Source of the DNA: Planctomycetota bacterium | Lineage (GTDB): Bacteria; Planctomycetota; UBA1135; GCA-002686595 | DNA length: 64,000 nucleotides | Assembly (NCBI GenBank): GCA_002683825.1 | Contig: NYUD01000030.1 | Location: forward strand, 1 to 64,000 | Direction: 5' to 3' | Shown here: piece by piece, positions 48,655 to 58,284 of the stretch | Position numbering within the stretch: position 1 is the first letter of the stretch | Layout of the letters: every line of letters begins with the position of its first letter | Notes under the pieces: model-generated | The model's database searches: none | Told to the model about the DNA's origin: nothing | The model's input: the letters and a program-made list of their open reading frames with translations, nothing else | Made by a program: the position numbers and the translations under genes

Positions 48655-48951
48655 TCAGTAGCCCAATCGCTTCCAGGCTTCGCGCTTGCCGACGCCCTTG
48701 ATCGCCAGCCAGGCATCCATCTGCTTCGTCCTGGGCCTCGAACGTCCATGCTCCCAGTTGTAGATGGTCAGATGGGAGACACCTACCAGCTGACCGTAAT
48801 CCTTGGCGGAGAGTTCGAGGCGCTGCCGATCCTCCTTCACCGCCCGCGCCGAGAAACGATCGCCGCCCTTGATACGGGACTTCAACTCAGCCAGTTCGGC
48901 CTCGAGATCTGCCAGAAGCTCCATGTCCGTTCGCCGATTCCGTTTCACCAT
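48655..48951 (-). CDS. XRE-type helix-turn-helix protein
   Basis: 98 residues from an ATG at 48951, with a weak GGG upstream. The N-terminal half is helical and charged ([20 protein letters not shown]). The C-terminal half contains a helix-turn-helix: [30 protein letters not shown], with the recognition helix HLTIYNWE. This resembles Cro/C1-type regulators or the short MqsA-like antitoxin class. No partner toxin was recognised. It may regulate itself or the sulfatase operon, whose first gene starts 146 bases downstream. Confidence 0.8.
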   Translation of the reverse strand: MVKRNRRTDMELLADLEAELAELKSRIKGGDRFSARAVKEDRQRLELSAKDYGQLVGVSHLTIYNWEHGRSRPRTKQMDAWLAIKGVGKREAWKRLGY

Positions 48952-49049
48952 GCCCGACAGTTTGCTGCAAACGCAGTGAACGCTCAAGACCCTCACCCGA
49001 ACAGCCGATACCCGGAGGCGAGAGACCGCCCTCCAGATTGGCCAAACGC

Positions 49050-49391
49050 ATGACCCAGAAGAGACTACTCCCGCTCCTCGGCTCGCTCCTCCTTGCGCTC
49101 TCAAGCTGCGCGACCTCGAGCGCTTCCTTCGTCAAGCACAGCCCCGAAATGTCGGTCATCCGTGGAGAAATTCTGGACGTCGAGAACCTCCAGAGCCACG
49201 AGATCAGTCGGTTCTCCGACGGCGTCGCTCTCACCGTGGCGGACCAGGGCTGCCGGGTGAAGATACGGCTGGGAAAGAAAAACGAACAGTCCTACGACGT
49301 TGCACCGGGAACGATCCTGGTCTTCGGCAAGGGAGACGACTACATCCTACGCGACGCGGCGGACTACATCCCCGGCATCCCGTCGAGATAA
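49050..49391 (+). CDS. Small lipoprotein of unknown function
   Basis: 113 residues from an ATG at 49050; a TTG at 49038 is an alternative. The signal peptide ends in a lipobox LALSSC with Cys20. The mature part is beta-rich: VIRGEILDVENLQSHEISR, CRVKIRLGKKNEQ and VAPGTILVFGKGDDYIL. No family is recognised. It is divergent from the helix-turn-helix gene, with 98 bases between starts. Confidence 0.7.
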   Translation: MTQKRLLPLLGSLLLALSSCATSSASFVKHSPEMSVIRGEILDVENLQSHEISRFSDGVALTVADQGCRVKIRLGKKNEQSYDVAPGTILVFGKGDDYILRDAADYIPGIPSR

Positions 49392-49447
49392 TCCTGGCTG
49401 GCTGCACGGTCGCCCGGGCGATACCCAGGGCGATCGTCGCAACGTCC

Positions 49448-49897
49448 CTATCCACCGGGCCAGCGCGACGTCAGCCGCACGATGTGCGGCGTGCGCGATT
49501 CCAGCGTCGCGGGATCGAAGGCCAATCGCCCCTCGAGTCCAGCCGTCGTCTGGACCTCCACCACATGCCTCCCCGCCGGGAGCGCCAACGAAAAGCGCAT
49601 CAGGCTCTCGGCATCGTCGCGAACGATGGGAGCGGTGACGATCTCGAGATGATCCTCGCTGCGAACGACCACGCACATCTCCTCGGAGCGATAGAGAGGT
49701 CGGGGGGAAGCGACCACGAAGTAGAGGATCGAACACTCCACGCCGGGAACCGCGATTTCCGTGACGTCATTCTCCGCGATGTTCACGGCCAACCCGCGCT
49801 CGGGGTGGCATCCGGAACGCACCGTCAAGATGTAGTTCCCGGGCAGGAGGTGCTCGATATGTACGCGACCTCCCGCTCGCGGAGCGCGCGATTGCGC
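49448..49897 (-). pseudogene. Tail of a carboxypeptidase-regulatory-like protein
   Basis: A frame of 150 codons is open from just after a TGA at 49900-49898. It reads GRVHIEHLLPGNYILTVRSG, typical of carboxypeptidase-regulatory-like beta-sandwiches, then a second sandwich ending near LPAGRHVVEVQTTAG. It lacks a good start: the first possible codons are TTG at 49828 or a GTG just after, both inside the domain. The 5' part overlaps, in another frame, the sigma factor remnant at 49825-50076. I read it as the back half of a gene joined to other sequence by deletion or frameshift. Confidence 0.55.
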
Positions 49898-50076
49898 TCA
49901 CGCTCTGCCCGGCGACGTGCGGCGTGTTTCACGGCGACACGCAGGTAGCTGGACGGATGGAGGATCTCGGCGTGCGTCCGCGTCAGACACTCGACCCGGA
50001 CATCCTGGACCGCATCTTCAGCGTCGTGTTCCGAGCGTGCAATCCTCCGGGCAACCCCTGCAAAGCAAGTTGGTAT
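49825..50076 (-). pseudogene. Sigma-70 region 2 remnant
   Basis: In the third minus frame, 84 codons are open between TGA at 50079-50077 and TGA at 49827-49825. They read ARRIARSEHDAEDAVQDVRV, then LHPSSYLRVAVKHAARRRAE. This matches the core-binding and -10-recognition parts of sigma-70 region 2. There is no ATG, GTG or TTG before the domain, region 2's first helix looks truncated, and region 4 is missing. The reading frame then runs into a stop within the carboxypeptidase-like segment. It therefore seems to be a decayed or deletion-fused sigma factor gene. It could be functional only with a non-standard start or frameshift. Confidence 0.6.
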
Positions 50077-50465
50077 TCAGAAAACCGGCTAATGTCGACC
50101 AAGGGCGAGGATCCTCTCCTGATTCGGTGGCTATACAACGCAGCTATACAAAGGAGCCATACAAGTGGGCTGCACGGGGTGAATTCACAAGGGGAGAAGG
50201 TGGAGCGACGGGGCGTTTCGCGAATTCGCGATTTTCCTTCGCCGGGACTCCGGGCCCGCGTTCCGGAAGGACCGGGCGGCCCCGCGCACGCCCGGAGCCG
50301 AAATCGACCGAGAAGATTTTTCCAGGTTCCACCGGCGCACTCGAATCCAAGGCCATGGGCACCCCTCGCTTACCCTACGACCACATTGCAAGCTTCAAAG
50401 GGCTTGTTCGCTGCTATATTAGGCGTTCGAGGTATCGTTCCGGCTGCGACCGAGGGTTTTCTCAA

Positions 50466-51758
50466 GTGTCGGAGACGTATCCCCTCGGGAGCCAGCTCTT
50501 GCACGTTCTCTTTGTCATCGACACATGGGGATTGATCGGCGGGACCGAACGCCACGCCTCCGTAGTGGTCCCCGCACTCATCGCACGGGGACAAAAAATC
50601 ACGGTGCTCTGCCGTGAAGACCACCAGCCTGGATTCGCTACCGCAGACGTCATCGAACTGCCTTCGCTCGCGGGCTCGAGCCTCTCCTCCGACGAGCGGA
50701 TCGAACTCCTGAAAAGGATTCGCGAGTGCGCCCCGGACGTGATCCTCCTGTCCGCCCTGCGCAACGTCGATGCGGCCGCTGTCCTGCTCGAGGCGGCTCC
50801 GGTCGTGCGCTACGTGCACGACCACACGCTCTTCTGCCCGGGGCTCAACAAGTACCGCGAGGACGGTGAGTGCTGCACCGACCCCATGGGAATGGTGTGC
50901 CTGAAGAGCTATTGGTTGACCGAGGGCTGCATCTGCTTCAAGAAAAAAGGCCACGAGAACAGGTTCTTCGACCCGCTCAAGGAGGTCGGTGCAAAGTTAC
51001 AAGAGCTGGAGATCGGCCGGGGCGCGACCAGCGTGCTGACCAACTCGCACTACATGCGTCGCGAACTGCTCAAGGTAGGCTTCTTGCCCGAGCAAACCTC
51101 GGTCCTGTACTACTTCACCCGCTCGAACACCGCCGAGCAGCCCCAGGACCGGCTTCCGACTGAAACCGAACGCTTCCTGGCCGAAGGCGAGGGCCCGGTG
51201 ATCTTCACTCCCACGCGACTGACCCTGCCCGACAAGGGGGTGGACTATCTGCTTACCGCCCTCGGACAGATCCAACGGCCCTTCAAAGCCATCATTGCGG
51301 GCAGCGGCCCGGCCGAGGACTGGCTGCGGCAGAAATCCATCGACGAAGGCGTCGGCGATCGCGTTCATTTCACCGGCTGGATGAATTCGGCCGGCATCGA
51401 GACGCTCTACGCCCGAGCAGACGTGGTGGTGTGCCCCTCCGTCTGGGACGAACCCTTCGGACTCGTCGGCATCGAGGCCATGGCCCACGGGAAACCGGTG
51501 GTCGCTTTCAGGGTCGGCGGTATCCCCGAGTGGCTGGACGACGGCGAAACGGGCTATCTGGTCGAACGCAAGGACGTCGGCGCAATGAGCGAGGCCATCG
51601 AGCGTCTGTGCGCAAACCCCGACATCGCACGCAAGATGGGTGCGCGTGGGCGCACCGTGGTGGCGGAGCGCTTCCCGCGCAAGGATCACGTCGATGCGCT
51701 GGAACGGGCGCTCACACACGCCGCCGGGACGATCATACGGAGCAAAGCACCGATCTGA
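50466..51758 (+). CDS. GT4-type glycosyltransferase
   Basis: About 430 residues from a GTG at 50466; an ATG at 50355 would add 37 residues not typical of the family. The N-terminal Rossmann domain opens LLHVLFVIDTWGLIGGTERH. A Cys-rich loop follows at 120-160 (FCPGLNKYREDGECC, KSYWLTEGCICFKKKG), seen in some GT4 enzymes. The C-terminal domain has FTPTRLTLPDKGVDYLLTAL, RVHFTGWMNS, and the EX7E motif EPFGLVGIEAM. These retaining enzymes transfer sugars from nucleotide donors to polysaccharide or glycolipid acceptors on the cytoplasmic face. It is not within a visible polysaccharide cluster. The acceptor is unknown. Confidence 0.9.
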   Translation: MSETYPLGSQLLHVLFVIDTWGLIGGTERHASVVVPALIARGQKITVLCREDHQPGFATADVIELPSLAGSSLSSDERIELLKRIRECAPDVILLSALRNVDAAAVLLEAAPVVRYVHDHTLFCPGLNKYREDGECCTDPMGMVCLKSYWLTEGCICFKKKGHENRFFDPLKEVGAKLQELEIGRGATSVLTNSHYMRRELLKVGFLPEQTSVLYYFTRSNTAEQPQDRLPTETERFLAEGEGPVIFTPTRLTLPDKGVDYLLTALGQIQRPFKAIIAGSGPAEDWLRQKSIDEGVGDRVHFTGWMNSAGIETLYARADVVVCPSVWDEPFGLVGIEAMAHGKPVVAFRVGGIPEWLDDGETGYLVERKDVGAMSEAIERLCANPDIARKMGARGRTVVAERFPRKDHVDALERALTHAAGTIIRSKAPI

Positions 51759-51806
51759 CGAACCGCGGGAGGGCCTGCGTACGGTGCCCGGGGCTCTGCA
51801 CGGCCT

Positions 51807-54032
51807 TCAGAGGCCGCTCTCTTCCTCTTTGATCGAGCCCTCCCCGGCACTGACGGTCGGCCCTTCCCCGTTCGCGCGATCGATCTGGGCGAAGAGGAAG
51901 TCCAGGTCCATGAACGGGTCTCCGCCGGAGCGCGCCCAGCTCACGCGTCCGAGACGGTCGATGAAGATCGTCGAGTGTAGCTCCATTTCTTCGAAATCGT
52001 CATAGGAGCGAAACCGCTTGGCGTTGGCAAAGTCGGAATCGGAGAGCAGAACCATGCCCAACCCGCCCATCTTCAGCGACTGGCGATTCATCTCGGGCGT
52101 GTCGCCGGAAATGGCGATCACCTGCACGTCGCGTTCGTCGAACTCCGCAATCCGGTCCTCGAGTGCGACCAGTTGCTCGACACAGTGGGCGCATTGCTCG
52201 CCCAGGAAAAACACCAACACGATGTTCCAGCCGGCATAGTCCTCGAGAGTGACCCGGCTCCCGTCGGGATCGAGCGCATCGAGTTTCGGCGCCGGGTAGG
52301 GCTCCCACACGCCCGGACCGAAGCTCGCCAGGTTCTCGTAGGCGTAGCGCCTTTGTGTACGCGGCGAATCGTCGATCGGGTCCGCCTCGAGGCCCAACTC
52401 ATACGTATCCTCCAGCCAACGCAGCCGCGGATCCGCGTCGGACCATACGAAACGCAACCGCCCGAAGGCCCGTGACGCCGCCTCATCGTCGCCCAGCGCG
52501 AATCGTGCCCGGGCGAGGCCGCTGAGGGCGAAGCCGTCGTTCTTCACGGTCAGAAGGGTGCGTTCAAAGCTCTCCGCAGCGAGCACGTAGCTGCGCTGTG
52601 CGAGGTGGGCTTCGCCCAGCACGTTGGAGACGATGCGCGGGTGGCGTGGCGGATCGTTTGCCTGGTGCCACCCTTCGAGCTGCTCTTCAGCCGCTTCCTC
52701 GAGCAAGGCCAGCCCCTTCAAGGCTTCGCCGCTCTCGATGGCGACCAGACCGCGCAGTTCGCCGAGAACCAGTTTGTACCGGCTCCTGAGGCGCTCGCCT
52801 TCGATCCGGGATTCGAGCCCTTTGAGCTCGATCAAACGCTCGATCGCAGCCTCGAGATTCGACTGCCCCAGGTGGGCCAGGCCCTCGGAGTACGCACGCC
52901 ACATCTCATCGGACAGCTCATCGCGCCACGGGATCGTCTCGCCATCGAGAACGAGGTCCCAGCGCTCGAACTTGACGAGTCCGCGGGACAGGGCGAAGAG
53001 CCCCTGCATGAAGACGCTGGAGTCCTCTTCCTTCCGGTTGTACTTCGGATCGAGCGGCGCACCCAGCAACTGTCGCGCACCGTCGAGAGCGCGCCCGGCC
53101 ATGCCCAGCTGCTCCTGAATGTAGGAGAGGTAGTTGCGGTTGTGCGCGTAGTTCCAGTTGTTGAACGGGAAGATCATGCGCTCGCGCATGTAGTGTTTCT
53201 CGACCCGCGTCGCGCGATCCATCCAATAGGCGCCGTCTTGCCACATGCCGATGCCACTGTAGATGTGGCCGGGCATGTGGTTGGCGTGGCCGGAGTAGGA
53301 CGCCAGCCGGCCGTAGATCTCGCAGCTGTCGAGGGCATAGTGGCCCTCGGGACCGTCCCAATTGTGGATGCGATAGTGATGCGCGCCGGGGTGAAGCTCT
53401 TCCTCGGCCAGGACGGACCGGTAGATCAGCTCGTTTCCGAAATGCGAGGAGTTACGCAGGGTGTAGCGCCCGAGGAGCGCCTGCGCTTCGATGTCATCGG
53501 GATAGGCCATCGCGATCAGCGCGAGTTTCTCGGCGATCAGGTCGTCGGACTTGCGCTCCTGTTCATCCAGGACCTCGACGGCACCGGACAGCTCGGGCAC
53601 GAAAGCCTCTTCCCAGGCTTCGATGTACATCCGCTCGCGTTCGCTCGCCTCCCCCTTGCGGCGCACGGCTTCGGTGAGAAACTGCTTGCTGCGATCCCCC
53701 CTCGTCGAGCGCGCAAGCCCCCACCATGCCATGGCGCACTCCGGATCCAACTTGAGACACCAGCGGAAGGAACGTTCGGCTTCGAAGTACCAGAAGGAGT
53801 GCAGGAGCGTGTTGCCCTGGTCGAACCACTCCTGGACCTCCGGGACGGAGGTCGTGATCGGAAAGTGGGAGCGGCCGATGTTCTCGAACTTCCATGGGCG
53901 CTGCCGCGGCCCCTCATCGAACTCCGGCCCGTGGGCGGAGTGCCCCAAGAGGAGCTCTTGGGTCATCGGACGGGCCTCGATCGCTGGGGGAAGGAAGACC
54001 AGGAGAAGGCATGCAGCTGTGGACCGGCTCAT
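51807..54032 (-). CDS. Exported TPR-redoxin fusion protein
   Basis: 741 residues from an ATG at 54032, which begins a signal peptide (STAACLLLVFLPPAIEA). Residues 60-560 contain helical TPR-like segments with notable phrases HHYRIHNWDGPEGHYALDS and HANHMPGHIYSGIGMW. Residues 580-720 form a thioredoxin-fold AhpC/TSA (redoxin) domain: YAGWNIVLVFFLGEQCAHC, with CxxC near residue 612, then VQVIAISGDTPEMNRQSL. This implies a periplasmic thiol-disulphide or peroxide-handling role tethered to a TPR scaffold. It is divergent from the DUF1800 gene. Confidence 0.88.
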   Translation of the reverse strand: MSRSTAACLLLVFLPPAIEARPMTQELLLGHSAHGPEFDEGPRQRPWKFENIGRSHFPITTSVPEVQEWFDQGNTLLHSFWYFEAERSFRWCLKLDPECAMAWWGLARSTRGDRSKQFLTEAVRRKGEASERERMYIEAWEEAFVPELSGAVEVLDEQERKSDDLIAEKLALIAMAYPDDIEAQALLGRYTLRNSSHFGNELIYRSVLAEEELHPGAHHYRIHNWDGPEGHYALDSCEIYGRLASYSGHANHMPGHIYSGIGMWQDGAYWMDRATRVEKHYMRERMIFPFNNWNYAHNRNYLSYIQEQLGMAGRALDGARQLLGAPLDPKYNRKEEDSSVFMQGLFALSRGLVKFERWDLVLDGETIPWRDELSDEMWRAYSEGLAHLGQSNLEAAIERLIELKGLESRIEGERLRSRYKLVLGELRGLVAIESGEALKGLALLEEAAEEQLEGWHQANDPPRHPRIVSNVLGEAHLAQRSYVLAAESFERTLLTVKNDGFALSGLARARFALGDDEAASRAFGRLRFVWSDADPRLRWLEDTYELGLEADPIDDSPRTQRRYAYENLASFGPGVWEPYPAPKLDALDPDGSRVTLEDYAGWNIVLVFFLGEQCAHCVEQLVALEDRIAEFDERDVQVIAISGDTPEMNRQSLKMGGLGMVLLSDSDFANAKRFRSYDDFEEMELHSTIFIDRLGRVSWARSGGDPFMDLDFLFAQIDRANGEGPTVSAGEGSIKEEESGL

Positions 54033-54210
54033 TTCGTGGGGACCTCGTCGGTGCTTGACTCTAGCAGCTAGGCGAATGAAACGACCCCGCCGGGCCCCGA
54101 GACGGCGCGCCGAAGCGCGGGTTTCCACAATTTCCTTTCACGCCAGGGCTTCCCTGAGTTCAGCTCCGGCGTCCGCCCGACGGCCCGTCCCCTCCCCGAG
54201 GGAGTCTCCC

Positions 54211-55821
54211 ATGAACCCGCAGATCTCAGGCCGCTCCGCGTCCCGGAGCCCCAGGTCCCACTTCTCGACGGACCGACCCCGAATTGCGACCTCGCCGCTG
54301 CCGCCCGAATTTCAGGAGCAGCTCGTTGCGGCCGGAACCCGTACCCGGCTGCGGTTCGGTCGGCTCGAGAACCGGCGCGGAATCCTGCAGGCGCTCGGCC
54401 TCGGTGGCACGACACCGCTGCCCGATCCTCCCCATGCGGTCGGACGCCGCGACGCGGTGTTGACGCTGGTGAACCGGATCACCCAGGGCTTCAGCCGGTC
54501 CGAACTCCAGTACGCGAAATCGATCGGCTACGACGCCTACCTCGAAGAGCAACTCGATTACCTGTCGATCGACGATTCGGAAACGGAAGCTCGGATGGCG
54601 AATTTTCCGACGATCGACATGGGTCCGGGCGAGATCTACCTGACGTACATCGAAACACCCGAGATCCCCTACTGGGAACTGAAGGGAGCCACGATCGTTC
54701 GTTCCGTGCACTCCAAGCGGCAGCTCTTCGAGCGGATGTGCGAATTCTGGAGCGACCACTTCAATATCGATCACGCGGAGGATCCGGAGTACGCCTTCAA
54801 ACCTGAGGACAACATCAACGTCGTGCGCACGCACGCGTTGGGTTTCTTCCCCGACATGCTACGAGCCTCGACGCATAGCGCCGCGATGCTCTACTACCTG
54901 GACAACTGGCTGAATTTCATCGGCACGCCCCAGGAAAACTACGCACGCGAGTTGATGGAGCTGCAATCCCTCGGCGTCGATGGCGGCTATACCGAAATGG
55001 ACGTCAAGGAGGTCGCCGAGTGCTTGACCGGATGGACGTTGAACCTCGATTCCAACGATCCTGACTACCTACGCACGATCTACGACAACGACCTGCATCA
55101 GCCTGGCGCGAAGACGGTCCTGGGGGTCACGATCCCGCACTCGCCGCCGCGGCAACAGCTGAACGCGGTCGTCGACATTCTCGCCGGACATCCGAGTACC
55201 GCACAATTCGTCGCCTCAAAGATGACACGCTGGTTGCTGCGCGAGAACCCGCCTCAGGCCCTGGTCGATCAGGTCGCCCAGACGTACCTGGACACGGGCG
55301 GCGACATCAAGCAGATGATCCGCGTGATCCTGTCACGCGAGAACTTGAGATGGAGCTCGAGCGTGTACCAGCCGAAGTTCAAGCGCCCCTTCCACCTGGT
55401 GACCTCACTGATCCGCGGCCTGAACCTGGAGGTCAACGATCCGCTCTATCTCAACTACTACCTCTCCGTCATGGGACACTCGCCATTCAACTGGCACCCA
55501 CCCACGGGATATCCGGACACGGTAAATGCCTGGGGCAATTCGATGCTTCCGCGGTGGACGTTCGTATCGGCCCTGATGGGTCAGCTGATTCCGGGGGTGA
55601 ACGGCATCCTGCAAGTACCACAATGGCTCGGCGCAACCGGTCCGAACCCGCACGTCGGACTCGCAGCTCGCATCAACGAACGCGCCCTGGGCGGAGCCCT
55701 GACTCCCTCGCAAGAAGCCGCCATCCAGGAGTTCCTGGATTCGTTGGCGCCCGTCACTGGCCAGGACATCTTCGAAGCCGTCGCCCTGGCGGCTTCCGCC
55801 CCCGGCTACCAGTGGTACTGA
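54211..55821 (+). CDS. DUF1800 family protein
   Basis: 536 residues. GGGAG lies 6 bases before the ATG at 54211. Family hallmarks are VNRITQGFSRSELQYAKSIG, the FERMCEFWSDHFNI block, NWLNFIGTPQENYARELMEL followed by GVDGGYTEMDV, and WHPPTGYPDTVNAWGN. The N-terminus (residues 1-40, SPRSHFSTDRPRIA) is not a classical signal peptide, which is unusual if the product is exported. DUF1800 proteins occur with DUF1501 across Planctomycetes and other phyla; their function is not established. The DUF1501 gene follows after 20 bases, so this is an operon. Confidence 0.95.
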   Translation: MNPQISGRSASRSPRSHFSTDRPRIATSPLPPEFQEQLVAAGTRTRLRFGRLENRRGILQALGLGGTTPLPDPPHAVGRRDAVLTLVNRITQGFSRSELQYAKSIGYDAYLEEQLDYLSIDDSETEARMANFPTIDMGPGEIYLTYIETPEIPYWELKGATIVRSVHSKRQLFERMCEFWSDHFNIDHAEDPEYAFKPEDNINVVRTHALGFFPDMLRASTHSAAMLYYLDNWLNFIGTPQENYARELMELQSLGVDGGYTEMDVKEVAECLTGWTLNLDSNDPDYLRTIYDNDLHQPGAKTVLGVTIPHSPPRQQLNAVVDILAGHPSTAQFVASKMTRWLLRENPPQALVDQVAQTYLDTGGDIKQMIRVILSRENLRWSSSVYQPKFKRPFHLVTSLIRGLNLEVNDPLYLNYYLSVMGHSPFNWHPPTGYPDTVNAWGNSMLPRWTFVSALMGQLIPGVNGILQVPQWLGATGPNPHVGLAARINERALGGALTPSQEAAIQEFLDSLAPVTGQDIFEAVALAASAPGYQWY

Positions 55822-55841
55822 GAAGAGAAAGAACCTTCACC

Positions 55842-57095
55842 ATGAACGCAAGAAACGGTTTCTCCCGTCGACAAGTGCTCGCAGTCTCCTCTGCGGCCGC
55901 TGCCTCGACGCTCTTCACGACCAGAGCCAGTGCATCTCCGCGCGCCTTCCTCGGCAACGCAGGTGGCAACGACGTCTTCGTGCAGATCTTCCTGCGCGGA
56001 GGCATGGACGGCTTGACGACCGTCGTCCCCTACGGCGAGGTCGACCTCTACAACGCGCGGCCGACACTGGCCGTTCCCCCTCCGGGCCAGACGAACGCAG
56101 CGGTGGATCTGGACGGATTCTTCGGGCTCGCACCCTCGGCGGCACCGCTGATGACTCCCTACCAGAACGGACACCTCGCCTTCGTGCACGCGGCAGGTTC
56201 GCCCGATCCCACGCGCTCCCACTTCGACGCCTTCGCACACATGGAGTTCGGCGGACCGAACCTTCCGCCGGGAACGGTTCAGGATGGGTGGCTTTCGCGC
56301 TATCTGGATCAAGTGGCCGGCCCCGATACCGGGGTCCTGCGGGGCATCGGAGCGGGTGATCTCCTGCCGTTGACCTTGGCCGGAGCACCGAAGACCTTGC
56401 CCATTGCGGATTTCGCGAACTTCGCCTTCCCCGGTAATCCGGCCACGGTGGTCGCTCGCGTTCAGAAACTCACCTCGATGTACGCTGCGACCCCCGCCCC
56501 CGTCGGTCCGGCTGCGCTGAACACCTTCGATGCGATCGACCTCATGGCCACGATCGACTTCGCCGGCTACGCCCCGTCGAACGGCGCCCAGTACCCCAAC
56601 ACCCAGCTGGGTTCCCGCTTGCGCGAAATCGCGGCACTGATCAAGGCCGACATCGGCGTCGAGACGATCAACGTCGATTTCCACAGCTGGGACCTCCACG
56701 CCCAGCTGGGCCCTCTGGACGGAAACATGGCCATCATGCTGGACGAACTCTCGCGCTCCCTCGAAGCCTTCTACCTGGACATGGGCTCGGGAATCGATGG
56801 GGTGAGCTTGGTCTGTCTCTCGGAGTTCGGCCGCCGGGTCGAAGAGAACTCCAGCCTGGGGCTCGACCACGGCCACGGCGCCGTCATGATCCTCATGGGG
56901 GGCCACATCCAGGGCGGCCAGGTCTTTGCCGACTGGCCCGGCCTCGCCCCCGCGCAACTGGACCAGGGGGATCTCGCCGTCACCATCGACTACCGCGATA
57001 TCCTCGGCGAGATCCTGACCCGGAGGCTGGGCGCAACGGATCTGACGACGATCTTCCCGCAGCACTCCTTCACGACCTACGGCGTCACGGTGTGA
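55842..57095 (+). CDS. DUF1501 family protein with Tat-type signal
   Basis: 417 residues. The N-terminus has a twin-arginine motif (GFSRRQVLAVSSAAAASTLF, residues 6-25), predicting export of a folded protein. Family hallmarks are VFVQIFLRGGMDGLTTVVPY, FHSWDLHAQLGPLDGN, VCLSEFGRRVEENSS, and DHGHGAVMILMGGHIQGG. The His and Asp residues in these motifs suggest a metal-dependent fold related to alkaline-phosphatase-like hydrolases, but the reaction is unknown. It is the second gene of the DUF1800-DUF1501 operon. Confidence 0.95.
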   Translation: MNARNGFSRRQVLAVSSAAAASTLFTTRASASPRAFLGNAGGNDVFVQIFLRGGMDGLTTVVPYGEVDLYNARPTLAVPPPGQTNAAVDLDGFFGLAPSAAPLMTPYQNGHLAFVHAAGSPDPTRSHFDAFAHMEFGGPNLPPGTVQDGWLSRYLDQVAGPDTGVLRGIGAGDLLPLTLAGAPKTLPIADFANFAFPGNPATVVARVQKLTSMYAATPAPVGPAALNTFDAIDLMATIDFAGYAPSNGAQYPNTQLGSRLREIAALIKADIGVETINVDFHSWDLHAQLGPLDGNMAIMLDELSRSLEAFYLDMGSGIDGVSLVCLSEFGRRVEENSSLGLDHGHGAVMILMGGHIQGGQVFADWPGLAPAQLDQGDLAVTIDYRDILGEILTRRLGATDLTTIFPQHSFTTYGVTV

Positions 57096-57142
57096 TCGGC
57101 CATACGCGGTCGCAACCCGTTCGGCGATTGACGCGCCCTCGC

Positions 57143-58195
57143 TCAAAAAGTTTTCGTCGGCCCGTCCACCAGAAAGCTCGCAGGCCTGACCCCCTTGCGG
57201 TACGCCCCGAACCCGAACATCGTCGGTTCGTAGCTCCCGATGAGTCCGGCTGCGGAATGTTTCGGAATCTCCACTTCGAGCCCCACTCCCCAGTAGACCG
57301 CATTCACGAACAGGCGCCGCAGGTCCTCGCACTGCAGGTCGACCGACGCTCCGATGGTCGAACAGATGATGCGTTGCGCCTCGGCCCCAACAGCGCGCTC
57401 CCGGATCCACACGATCGGCATACGAGGGTGGTTACGCTCATCGGCTACCGGGTTGGAGGAAGGATCCATCCCATCGAGTACGGCGCCCTCGACCAAGACG
57501 GTGGCGTCTTCGGGTAGCTCACGGATGCCGTAGACGTCGGTGGGACCCCACAGATCCTCGACACCACGGACGATCGGATGGTTGGCTACCACGACGCCAC
57601 GCGTGCTCTCGGAACCGTGCTTGCCATGGTGGTTGACCCAGGTTTCACCGAGGATCTTCACGCCGAAGCCGCCTGCGGGAGCGTTCCAACGCCAGCTCCT
57701 GTAGGAGCTTTCCAGGTCATTGGGATAGTGGAATGCGTGGGTGGCGGTTCGAATGCCGAAGAGCGGCTTGCCTGCCTCGATGTAGCTGTTGAACCACGCC
57801 ATGTCTTCGTCGGCGAGCTCACGAAAGCGCGTAAAGAGTACGACCATGTCCGCCTGGGCGATGAGCTCGAGACCGGGTATCCGACGACGGGCGTCGGGGT
57901 CGATCAAACCCTCTTCGTTTTGCGAGAAGAGCACGGTGCAGTCGAAGCCGTGACGGAAAGCCAGAATGCGGGCGATCTGGGGAAGAGCCTCCTCGGATCG
58001 ATACTCCTCATCCCCGGCGATCAACAGGACCTGCTTGCCTTTCCCCGGCCCGTCGGCGCCGGGGTAAACGAGCCAGCGTCCGTGCAGGGGTTGTTTCGCT
58101 TCGCTCCCCTGGTGCTCAGGGGAAGTTGCGCACGCGTGAAAGGAGAACGAGCAAAGGACGACGGTGGAGAGTGTCGGAAGTCGAAGAAACTGCAT
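57143..58195 (-). CDS. ThuA-like lipoprotein
   Basis: 350 residues from an ATG at 58195, with a lipobox FSFHACATS (Cys22). The open frame extends to a TTG at 58264. The class I glutamine-amidotransferase-like ThuA fold is visible: KQVLLIAGDEEYRSEEALPQ, IAQADMVVLFTRFRELADED, IEAGKPLFGIRTATHAF, and VNHHGKHGSE. The C-terminal IICSTIGASVDLQCEDLRRL and VYWGVGLEVEIP are typical of planctomycete relatives. ThuA proteins are linked to trehalose or other sugar use; this copy is lipid-anchored. It is divergent from the PEP-hydrolase-like gene. Confidence 0.88.
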   Translation of the reverse strand: MQFLRLPTLSTVVLCSFSFHACATSPEHQGSEAKQPLHGRWLVYPGADGPGKGKQVLLIAGDEEYRSEEALPQIARILAFRHGFDCTVLFSQNEEGLIDPDARRRIPGLELIAQADMVVLFTRFRELADEDMAWFNSYIEAGKPLFGIRTATHAFHYPNDLESSYRSWRWNAPAGGFGVKILGETWVNHHGKHGSESTRGVVVANHPIVRGVEDLWGPTDVYGIRELPEDATVLVEGAVLDGMDPSSNPVADERNHPRMPIVWIRERAVGAEAQRIICSTIGASVDLQCEDLRRLFVNAVYWGVGLEVEIPKHSAAGLIGSYEPTMFGFGAYRKGVRPASFLVDGPTKTF

Positions 58196-58284
58196 CGGAG
58201 GCGGGCTCGCTTGTTCAAAAGAAGCAGGAGCGCTACAGTCTGCCTCCGTTTCTTTCAGCGACAACTCAAACGCTTCAAAAGAAT

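Noticed and set aside
55806..57410. 534-codon minus-strand open frame
   Set aside because: It is antisense to DUF1501, which has a Tat signal and all family motifs.
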